Shown: piece by piece, positions 54,580 to 62,157 of the stretch | Numbering within the stretch: position 1 is the stretch's first letter | Layout: every line of letters starts with the position of its first letter | DNA from: JADLCX01 sp964630785 | GTDB taxonomy: Bacteria > Planctomycetota > Phycisphaerae > Phycisphaerales > UBA1924 | Assembly: GCA_964630785.1 (NCBI GenBank) | Contig: CAZVZG010000006.1 | Location: 1 to 64,000, forward strand | Length of the DNA: 64,000 nt | Direction: 5' to 3' | Translations under genes and position numbers: made by a program | The notes under the pieces: model-generated | What the model saw: only the letters and a program-made list of their open reading frames with translations | The model's database searches: none | Told to the model about the DNA's origin: nothing

Positions 54580-56856
54580 ATGCTCAGGTTGCTCTGCCCG
54601 GTGTTGATGCCGTTCTGGTTTGGCGGGATCATGTTCGGCATGGAGCCCGCCCTCGGCCCAACCACGCAGGATTGGAAGCCCGCGCCCGGGCCGCTCGCGA
54701 CCCGGTGGGCCAAGGACGTATCGCCGGATCGGGTGCTGCCGGAGTACCCGCGTCCGCAGATGGTGCGTGATCGCTGGATGTCGCTCAACGGGTTGTGGAC
54801 GTTCGCTCAGCGGGCTTCAGAAGTCGAGTTGTTCGAGGCGGACCCGCCCGCTCCCGACGGCCGAATCCTCGTGCCGTTCCCGCCCGAGTCGGCGCTTTCG
54901 GGGCTGATGGTCGATCCGGGGAAGCAGTACCTGCACTACCGGCGAGAGTTTTCGATCCCTTCTGATTGGCCGGTGGGCGATCGGGTCCTGCTGCACTTCG
55001 GGGCGGTGGACTACCGCTGCCGCGTGCTGGTGGACGGGCGGCAAGTGGCCAAGCATACGGGCGGCTACGACCCGTTCACCGCCGACATCACCGACGCGCT
55101 GGCCAAATCGGTGCCGCACACGATCGACGTGCTGGTCGTCGATGAATCCGACGCCACCGACCAGCCCCGCGGAAAGCAGGTCCTCAAGCCTGAGGGCATC
55201 TGGTACACACCCAGCTCGGGCATCTGGCAGACGGTGTGGCTGGAGCCGGTGCCCGCGAGTCGCATCGAGGAGCTCCGCCTCACGCCCGACCTCTCCGCCG
55301 GGTTGCTGAACGTAAACGTCATACCCGAGGGCGACACTTCGGGCCTGAGCATCCGGGCTGTGGCGGACGATGACGGGCAAGAAATCGCCAGCGCGAGCTT
55401 CCTTCCGGGCACCGACGGCTCGCTCGTCCTGCCCGAGACGCACGCGTGGACGCCCGAAGACCCGCACCTGTACGGCCTGCGCCTGGAACTCGTCCAGAAC
55501 GGGCGGGTGGTCGACACGGTCAAGAGTTACTTCGGCATGCGATCCATCGCGATCGGAAAGGACGACAAGGGCATCAGCCGCATCCTGCTCAACGGCAAGC
55601 CGGTGTTCCAGATCGGGCCGCTGGATCAGGGCTTTTGGCCCGACGGGCTGTACACCGCGCCCACCGATGAGGCCCGGCGGTTCGATCTGGAGTTCACCAA
55701 AAGACTCGGCTTCAACATGGTGCGCAAGCACGTGAAGGTCGAGCCCGCCCGCTGGTACTACTGGGCCGACAAACTGGGGCTGCTCGTGTGGCAGGACATG
55801 CCCAACGGGAACAACGCCGGCCCGAGTCACGCGGGGCGCGAGCAGTTCGAGCATGAGCTGCGGGCCATGATCCGTACGCACTGGAACCACCCCTCGATCG
55901 TGACGTGGGTGGTCTTCAACGAGGGGTGGGGCCAGTACGACACGGAGCGGGTGTGTGCAGACGTCAAGCGGCTCGATCCGTCGCGGCTGGTCGACAACGC
56001 GAGCGGCTGGACGGACAAGGGCGTCGGCGACGTGCACGACATCCACAACTATCCAGAGGCCGCGTGCCCGCTGGTCGAACCCGTCCGGGCCGCGGTCCTT
56101 GGCGAGTTCGGCGGCCTGGGCCTGCCGGTCTCCAACCATCGGTGGAAGGAACGTGCCTGGGGATATCAGGACATGCGGGACCGCGAGCACCTCACCCGCC
56201 GCTACGGCGAACTGCTCCGCCGGGTGTACGGGCTCCGCGACGATCCCGGCCTGTGCGCCGCGGTCTACACCCAGACCACGGACGTCGAGATCGAGTGCAA
56301 CGGGCTGCTCACGTACGACCGCGCGGTGGTCAAGGTGGATGAATCGCGGGTGGCGCGGGCCAACCGCGGCGACTTCTCTTGGTTGCCGGAACGCAAAGCC
56401 GTGCTCGCCGCGGCCGACACGCGGCCCGCGGTCGCCTGGCGGTACACCGCCGACACACCGGCACGCTCGTGGGCGAAGGCGGACTTCGACGACTCGTCCT
56501 GGCGTAAGGGCGCGGCCGGATTCGGCTCGCGCGGCACGCCCGGGGCGGTGATCGGCACCGAGTGGACCTCGCCGGACATCTGGGCCCGCCGCGAGTTCGA
56601 GCTGCCCGCAGCCACAGACCCGTGCCGGCTCTGGCTGTGGGTCCACCACGACGAGGACGCGGAGGTCTTCATCAACGGCGTGCCCGCTTGCGCTCTCAAG
56701 GGCTTCTCAACGGGATACGTCGAGGCCCCGATCGCCGCCGACGCACTCGCGGTCATTCGCCCGGGCCGCAACGTCATCGCCGTCCACTGTCATCAAACCA
56801 CGGGCGGGCAGTACATCGATGCGGGCTTGATCGAGTACGCGGCACCGGGGAAATGA
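54580..56856 (+). CDS. Glycoside hydrolase family 2 (beta-galactosidase/glucuronidase type)
   Basis: This 758-residue secreted or membrane-proximal enzyme hydrolyses beta-linked sugars. A hydrophobic signal (MLRLLCPVLMPFWFGGIMFG) is followed by the sugar-binding jelly roll, an immunoglobulin-like domain and the TIM barrel. The acid/base Glu448 is in FNEGWG and the nucleophile Glu509 in GEFGG. After the barrel (about residue 600 onward) comes a further beta-sandwich domain. ATG 54580 is chosen for the immediate signal peptide. Standing divergent from the polysaccharide operon, it may recycle or remodel the glycan, which is inference. Confidence 0.92.
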   Translation: MLRLLCPVLMPFWFGGIMFGMEPALGPTTQDWKPAPGPLATRWAKDVSPDRVLPEYPRPQMVRDRWMSLNGLWTFAQRASEVELFEADPPAPDGRILVPFPPESALSGLMVDPGKQYLHYRREFSIPSDWPVGDRVLLHFGAVDYRCRVLVDGRQVAKHTGGYDPFTADITDALAKSVPHTIDVLVVDESDATDQPRGKQVLKPEGIWYTPSSGIWQTVWLEPVPASRIEELRLTPDLSAGLLNVNVIPEGDTSGLSIRAVADDDGQEIASASFLPGTDGSLVLPETHAWTPEDPHLYGLRLELVQNGRVVDTVKSYFGMRSIAIGKDDKGISRILLNGKPVFQIGPLDQGFWPDGLYTAPTDEARRFDLEFTKRLGFNMVRKHVKVEPARWYYWADKLGLLVWQDMPNGNNAGPSHAGREQFEHELRAMIRTHWNHPSIVTWVVFNEGWGQYDTERVCADVKRLDPSRLVDNASGWTDKGVGDVHDIHNYPEAACPLVEPVRAAVLGEFGGLGLPVSNHRWKERAWGYQDMRDREHLTRRYGELLRRVYGLRDDPGLCAAVYTQTTDVEIECNGLLTYDRAVVKVDESRVARANRGDFSWLPERKAVLAAADTRPAVAWRYTADTPARSWAKADFDDSSWRKGAAGFGSRGTPGAVIGTEWTSPDIWARREFELPAATDPCRLWLWVHHDEDAEVFINGVPACALKGFSTGYVEAPIAADALAVIRPGRNVIAVHCHQTTGGQYIDAGLIEYAAPGK

Positions 56857-56962
56857 CCGCAGCCGAGCCACACCGGGGGCGTGGGCGATGGCCGCGCGGG
56901 ACGCGGACTTGTGCCGCCTAGACTCTGCCCACACGTGCCGGGCGATTCTGGATCGTCGGGCC

Positions 56963-57035
56963 GGGGCGGTAGCTCAGTTGGTAGAGCACATGCTTTGCAA
57001 GCATGGGGTCGGGAGTTCGAATCTCCTCCGCTCCA
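56963..57035 (+). tRNA. tRNA-Ala (UGC anticodon)
   Basis: All four arms fold: acceptor GGGGCGG/CCGCTCC with the alanine-identity G3-U70 pair, D arm GCTC/GAGC, anticodon stem CATGC/GCATG with loop TTTGCAA (anticodon TGC), and a T arm with TTCGAAT. The length is 73 bases including discriminator A; the 3' CCA is not encoded. A long open frame on the opposite strand across this site is therefore noise. Confidence 0.97.
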
Positions 57036-57252
57036 TTTCCGGATTCCGCCAAGCAGGAACGCAGATCAGCCCGCGACCGCCCGGGCGTCTCGGGATGTAA
57101 GGCCATACATCCACAACCTCCTGCGCACCGCTCCCAAAATCGTGGCGCGGACCGCCGAATCTCGGCGTCTGAGGGCATCCGGGGGCCGCGGTGGCAGGTA
57201 TCACCGTGGGCGGACGGCTCCGTCCGATCCGCCGGGGATCAGGAGGTTCAAC

Positions 57253-58878
57253 ATGAGATCCATGCTCTTTGCTCTTTCCGTGGGAGCCTGGGTGTTCACG
57301 GAGGCCGCGTGCGCTCAACTGGGGCCGTACGAGCCGTCGCCGACGACGCCCGTCGCGGCCGTGCCGAGCCGGGCCACGGTCGGCCCGCCGGCGGCCTACT
57401 TCGAGGGCCCGTGGCCGAAGGGGTTGCTCAACACGGAAGACGTCAAGCGGCTTGTCGGCCCGATCGCTCTGTACCCCGATCCGCTGCTGGCGCAGGTGCT
57501 GCCGGCGTCGACGAACCCGCTGGACGTGGTCAAGGCCGCGCGGCTTGTGCGGGCGGGCTCCGACGAGGCATCCATCGCAGCGACCGATCTGGACGCGACC
57601 GTGCAAGCGCTGGCCCACTTCCCCGAGGTGCTCGCGATGATGGACGAGCACCTTGACTGGACCGAGCGTCTCGGACGGGCGTTCATCGACCAGCCCGACG
57701 ACGTGATCACGTCGGTGCAGCGCCTGCGCGAGGTGGCTCGCTGGTACGGCAACCTCGTCACGACCCCTGAGCAGGAGGTGGTCATCGGGCCGGAAACGAT
57801 CCGGATCCTGCCGGCCACCGAGTATGTGTACGTGCCGATCTACGAACCGACGGTGGTCTACACGAACGCGTGTCCGCCGACATACCGGTACGTGTCGTTT
57901 CGCTCGTGCTACCGGATCGGGCCGTGGAGCGACCTGGACTGTGATTGGCGCCGGCGGGCGGTGTGCTGGCGAGACGGCTGGTCTTGGCGGGACTATTACG
58001 ATCGGCGCAGGACCTGGTCGGACGCGCACCCGGCCGTTGACTACTTTCACAACGACTGCGACAGGCCGGTGCACGATTGGCGATACGGCGATGGCCATCG
58101 GGACCGCCACGACGATCACCACGGGGACGGGCACGATCGGCACGATCACGACGGAGGTGATCGAGCGGACCAACCCGAGCGGCGGACGCCGCGCGCCGCC
58201 GAGCCCAATCCGCCCGTGATCACGGCCCCGCCGCCGTCACCTCCACAGGAAACGCACAGCCCGCGGCGCACTCCTCGCCAAGCCGCGAGGGTCGATCAGC
58301 CGGACGCTTCGCGCCAACGGAGCCTGCTGCCGGAGGCACGCCTGGACGAGCCTCGCACGGAGGAAGTCGCCCGCGCTCCGCGCCGGCAATACACCCCAAC
58401 GCCGCGTACGGCCGCGCAGCCCGCGGCCAAGCCCGCTGACGGTTCCGCACCGGTGATGAGCGTGGACTCGGACACGCCGCCAAAGACGGTCAAACCCCGA
58501 GCGGCGAAGCGACCGCCGGCCCGCACCGAACGCCCGAAGGATCGCGAAGACGCGGTGTCGCCGCCGGTACGGAAGTCCGCTGACTCACCCCCCAAGGCAA
58601 CGCCCCGGGCCGCGCCGAAGGCCGAACTGCCCGTGCTGCGCTCGGCACCTACCCCCCCACCCCCCCCACCCCCTCCACCCCCTCCGCCCCCCGCGCCCAA
58701 ACCGGTGCCTCCCGCACCCAAACCGCCGCCTCCCGCGGCGAAGCCCGACAAACCGGCGCCCAACACAACGGCCAAGACGGACAAGCCCGCGGCCAAGGCC
58801 GCCGGCTCAGCGTCGAAGTTGGAGCAGTCGGACCAGAAGGACTCGACCAAGCCGGAGCGTCGGCGCAAGAAGGAATGA
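57253..58878 (+). CDS. DUF3300 family secreted protein with Pro-rich tail
   Basis: This 541-residue protein has a signal peptide (MRSMLFALSVGAWVFTEAACA) behind a perfect AGGAGG site. The DUF3300 domain follows (GPIALYPDPLLAQVLPAST, residues about 70-200). Then come a Trp/Arg/Asp-rich part, a His/Asp-rich stretch (HRDRHDDHHGDGHDRHDHDG, about 290) that could bind metal ions, and a long low-complexity tail of Pro, Ala, Lys and Arg with a 13-16 residue Pro run. The function of DUF3300 is unknown. The tail could span or bind the cell wall or glycan. Confidence 0.88.
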   Translation: MRSMLFALSVGAWVFTEAACAQLGPYEPSPTTPVAAVPSRATVGPPAAYFEGPWPKGLLNTEDVKRLVGPIALYPDPLLAQVLPASTNPLDVVKAARLVRAGSDEASIAATDLDATVQALAHFPEVLAMMDEHLDWTERLGRAFIDQPDDVITSVQRLREVARWYGNLVTTPEQEVVIGPETIRILPATEYVYVPIYEPTVVYTNACPPTYRYVSFRSCYRIGPWSDLDCDWRRRAVCWRDGWSWRDYYDRRRTWSDAHPAVDYFHNDCDRPVHDWRYGDGHRDRHDDHHGDGHDRHDHDGGDRADQPERRTPRAAEPNPPVITAPPPSPPQETHSPRRTPRQAARVDQPDASRQRSLLPEARLDEPRTEEVARAPRRQYTPTPRTAAQPAAKPADGSAPVMSVDSDTPPKTVKPRAAKRPPARTERPKDREDAVSPPVRKSADSPPKATPRAAPKAELPVLRSAPTPPPPPPPPPPPPPAPKPVPPAPKPPPPAAKPDKPAPNTTAKTDKPAAKAAGSASKLEQSDQKDSTKPERRRKKE

Positions 58879-58896
58879 GCGTCCGCGAGCGCCCTG

Positions 58897-60222
58897 TCAC
58901 GTGCCCGGCGTCTCAACGCCCGCGATCCACCCCGAGTCGCGGAGGAAGTTCAACAGGTGGCCGGCGGGCGGGGCGAGCTGCAGGTCGGCGACCGTCAGCA
59001 CCTTCTTATCGGGCACCCGGCAGAACTCCGGCTCGACGCGGTGCGCGGCCAGTCGCTCGCGGAAGTCCGGGGCGGGCATCGAGAATACGTCCAGCCTCGT
59101 GTTCTCGGTCAGCATACGCCCGAGCCCTTCGAGCATGCCGCCGTCAACGTCCTTGTAGAAGTGGCTGCGGAGGATGGTGACCGCGGAGTCGAGCCCGATC
59201 ACCATGCGGATCGGCTCGGACGTGTAGCGGCGCACGTACTCGGGCAGACGGAAGTTCTCCGTGTAGTTGGTCAGCATCGCACCGTGACCGGGCCGTCGCA
59301 GCCAGTCGAGCCTGGCCCGTACGCCCTCCCCTTGCGTGGGCTTGTCGCCCATCACGCCGGCGACCGAGAGCTCGAGCAGGCGAAGGGGAGAGTGCTCGAG
59401 CTTGGGGTATTCAACGCGGGCGATGGCCACGGCCGCGTCAAGCATTCGATGCAGGGCCGGGTTGTCGTGCACGAGCGAGCAGCGGTGCAGGAGGATGACG
59501 CGTTTGCGGAACACGGTGGACGGCTGCTCCATCCGCCCTTGCTCGTCGAACACCACGACATGGGAAAGCCTTTGCCTGAGCATGTGCAAGGCGACGTCGC
59601 CGGGGTCGCCGGCGACCTCGAACGCCGGCCCGGAGCAGTCCACCACGTCGATCTCGACGTCGTCGGTCGTGAGCCCGTCCATCAGCGCCTTGAGCATCTC
59701 CGCGCCCGAGGTGCGCTGATAGAACGCGGCGAAGATGAGGTTGACGCCGAGCACCCCGAGCGACTGCTGCTGCAGGGGTGCTGTCGGGTCGCGCAGGCTC
59801 ACGTGGAGCAGGATGTCGCTTGTCGGCGCGCCGGGTTCGTGCTGCATGCGCAGGCCCACCCAGCCGTTGGGCTCGTTGGTCCCCGCGTAGTTGCGGGTCT
59901 CGACGGTGTCGGCGAACACAAAGAACCTGCTCGTCGCACCGCGCGACTCGGTCAGCCGGCTCTGGAGCAGGTCGAACTCGCGCTCGAGCATCGACTTGAG
60001 CCGGTCGCGCGAGACGTAACGCTCGCCACCCCCGTAGATGGCGTCGCTCATTTCCTTGTCGTACGCCGAGATGGTCTTGGCGACGGTACCCGCCGCCGCC
60101 CCCACTCGGAAGAACCAGCGAGACACTTCCTGACCGCCGCCGATCTCGGCGAAGGTTCCGTACGTCGCCTTGTCCAGATTGAGTTTCAGCGCCTTGGCGT
60201 TGGTATCGACCGCTTCGGACAT
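58897..60222 (-). CDS. Conserved protein of unknown function
   Basis: This 441-residue soluble protein has no signal or membrane segment. It begins ALKLNLDKATYGTFAEIGGG, a segment I recall from a widely distributed family that is sometimes misannotated as a TonB receptor or nucleotidyltransferase. Other landmarks are FFVFADTVETRNYAG, ILLHVSLRDPTAPLQQQSLG and VIGLDSAVTILRSHFY. Length and composition are regular, so it is a real gene. It is convergent with the DUF3300 gene (18 bases between stops). Its biochemical role is not known to me. Confidence 0.85.
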   Translation of the reverse strand: MSEAVDTNAKALKLNLDKATYGTFAEIGGGQEVSRWFFRVGAAAGTVAKTISAYDKEMSDAIYGGGERYVSRDRLKSMLEREFDLLQSRLTESRGATSRFFVFADTVETRNYAGTNEPNGWVGLRMQHEPGAPTSDILLHVSLRDPTAPLQQQSLGVLGVNLIFAAFYQRTSGAEMLKALMDGLTTDDVEIDVVDCSGPAFEVAGDPGDVALHMLRQRLSHVVVFDEQGRMEQPSTVFRKRVILLHRCSLVHDNPALHRMLDAAVAIARVEYPKLEHSPLRLLELSVAGVMGDKPTQGEGVRARLDWLRRPGHGAMLTNYTENFRLPEYVRRYTSEPIRMVIGLDSAVTILRSHFYKDVDGGMLEGLGRMLTENTRLDVFSMPAPDFRERLAAHRVEPEFCRVPDKKVLTVADLQLAPPAGHLLNFLRDSGWIAGVETPGT

Positions 60223-60364
60223 GACCGATCTCCGTTACCCACGCGCTTTTCGCGGCCGTCATCTTCGCGGAAAGCAAAGATCCATCCAGCCGTCCTCGGA
60301 CATCGTACGATCGCCGCCGGACCGGAGCACCGGGCACGGACTCGGCTCGCTCCGCTCGCCACGC

Positions 60365-61552
60365 GTGAACACCACCCCGAACGGACAACTCCGCACCCCC
60401 GCGTTCGCCCCGAGCCGGCCCGAGCACGCGCCCAGTCTCGCCGTCACGTGGACCGGCATCGTTACGGTGGTGTTGACGCTCGTCGGATGGTCGAGCATCC
60501 CGCTGTTCATCTCGTACTTCTCCGCGTCGCTGGACGCATGGACGAGCAACGGCTGGCGGTACGGCTTCAGCGCCCTGCTCTGGGCGCCGGTGCTTGTGTG
60601 GGGATGGCGCAAGCGGTCGCTCCCCGCGGGCCTCTGGCGGGCCGCGGCGGTGCCCGCGCTGTTCAACACCGTCGGACAGGTCGTCTTCGCGTGGAGTTTC
60701 TACAAGATCGATCCCACAACAGCCACGTTCGGCTTGCGCATGCAGATCGTGTTCGTTGCCATCGGGGCCTACGTGCTCTTCCCGGTCGAGCGCGAGCTGC
60801 TCCGGCGGAGGCCCACGTGGCTCGCCATCGCACTGGTGCTCGCGGGCATCGGAGGGACGATCTTCCTGGCCCCCGGGGGGGGGGCGGGGTTGGGTGCGGG
60901 AGGTTCCGCCGATCGCGCCTCGCACGTCTTTGGGGTCGTCCTGGCCGTCGCGGGCGGTCTGCTCTTTGCGGGTTACGGTCTGGCCGTCCGCAAGTTCATG
61001 CACGGGTTCCACCCCGTCACCGCGTTCGCCGCGATCTCGCAATACACCGCCCTGGTCATGGTCGCGCTCATGCTCGTGATGGGGAGCGACATTCACACCG
61101 GCGCGTGGGACGGCGGGCTGAGCGCGTGGCGTCTCGCCGACGGGCCGTTCGCTCTCCTCTTGCTCTCGGCGGTTATCGGCATCGCGCTGGGCCACGTGTT
61201 CTACTACATCGCGATCGTGCGGCTGGGCGTGGCGGTGACGAGCGGGGTCATCCAGCTCCAACCGTTCCTCGTGGCGGTCGGTGCGTACCTGTTTCTCGGT
61301 GAGGCCGTCACCACCGAGCAGATGCTCGCCGGCGTGGTGGCGGTCGCGGGTGCGGTGCTGCTGCTGACCATGCAGTGGCGGGTCAGTCGGGAGCTTCGGC
61401 AGGATCCGGCCATGCGCGGCCGGGTCGCCCCCGACGCGACCGAGGCGGTGGCGGAGGCCTCTGGCTATTGCCTCGACGGATCGAACGAGTTTGTGGAACC
61501 CGGCCCCGCCGAGGACCGCGCGGCCGACGCAACCCCGTCGCGCGCCGGCTAG
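60365..61552 (+). CDS. EamA-family (DMT) membrane transporter
   Basis: This 395-residue protein has ten hydrophobic helices in two repeats (for example GWSSIPLFISYFSASLDAW and VVAVAGAVLLLTM) and resembles drug/metabolite exporters of the EamA group. Substrate unknown. The start GTG 60365 is a guess with no good ribosome site. A run of ten G at 60885-60894 encodes part of an unusual glycine loop between the fourth and fifth helices, a spot prone to slippage. The C-terminal 60 residues are hydrophilic and not part of the family. Its stop codon shares CTAG with the stop of the next gene on the other strand. Confidence 0.85.
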   Translation: MNTTPNGQLRTPAFAPSRPEHAPSLAVTWTGIVTVVLTLVGWSSIPLFISYFSASLDAWTSNGWRYGFSALLWAPVLVWGWRKRSLPAGLWRAAAVPALFNTVGQVVFAWSFYKIDPTTATFGLRMQIVFVAIGAYVLFPVERELLRRRPTWLAIALVLAGIGGTIFLAPGGGAGLGAGGSADRASHVFGVVLAVAGGLLFAGYGLAVRKFMHGFHPVTAFAAISQYTALVMVALMLVMGSDIHTGAWDGGLSAWRLADGPFALLLLSAVIGIALGHVFYYIAIVRLGVAVTSGVIQLQPFLVAVGAYLFLGEAVTTEQMLAGVVAVAGAVLLLTMQWRVSRELRQDPAMRGRVAPDATEAVAEASGYCLDGSNEFVEPGPAEDRAADATPSRAG

Positions 61553-62115
61553 TTGAAGTCCGCGGGCGACTCGCTCCGACGGTGCGCATCCTCAATCTGA
61601 CCGAGTGTGTAAACACCTCCGCACTCGGGGCAACGAAGGTTGGTCAGGCCGCTCATGTCGTAGCGGCAGGCCGGGCAGGTCCTCGCGACACCCTCAAACT
61701 GGCTCATCCGCTTGAACCGCTCGCGTGGGTTCTCACTCCAGACCCACAGGCACGCGATCCAGCCAGACGTCCCGATCAACAGGTTGAGCATCGACGCCGC
61801 AAACGACCAGTCTCCCGATCGGAAGCGGAACACCACCGATACGCCGACCACCGCGATCAGGTCGAGGGCCGCAACGGCCGCCACGATCACGGCGGTCGTG
61901 AGCCTGCGACGGGGCGTCCACCGGATCATCCGATTCCACACGATCAACCAAGCGCCGATGCCCATCAGCGGCGCCAGGGAAAAGGCCGCCGTCACCGCCG
62001 TGTTCTCGTTGATCCAGCGAAGTTCGCTCAAAGTGGCGCCGAGAAGCGCGCAGAGCACCACGATCGCGGGCACGCACAGCAGGGAAGTGAGGATCCGGAC
62101 TACTACCCGTGTCAT
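61549..62115 (-). CDS. Four-helix membrane protein with C-terminal zinc ribbon
   Basis: This 188-residue protein has four hydrophobic helices (about residues 8-30, 42-60, 72-95 and 108-125) and a C-terminal CPACRYDMSGLTNLRCPECG ribbon, with the CPxC...CPEC pairs for a zinc ion. Such small planctomycete proteins with a 'C-P-x-C-x-Y-D-x-x-G-L' ribbon are common and uncharacterised. The function is unknown. It is convergent with the EamA gene, and both stop codons lie in one CTAG. Confidence 0.83.
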   Translation of the reverse strand: MTRVVVRILTSLLCVPAIVVLCALLGATLSELRWINENTAVTAAFSLAPLMGIGAWLIVWNRMIRWTPRRRLTTAVIVAAVAALDLIAVVGVSVVFRFRSGDWSFAASMLNLLIGTSGWIACLWVWSENPRERFKRMSQFEGVARTCPACRYDMSGLTNLRCPECGGVYTLGQIEDAHRRSESPADFN

Positions 62116-62157
62116 CGCCCGCCAGCATACCGGCGCCGCGGGTGCCTGTGCGCCCGC

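Noticed and set aside
56918..57178. Minus-strand open frame across the tRNA.
   Set aside because: The tRNA-Ala folds perfectly on the plus strand, and the frame has no homology.
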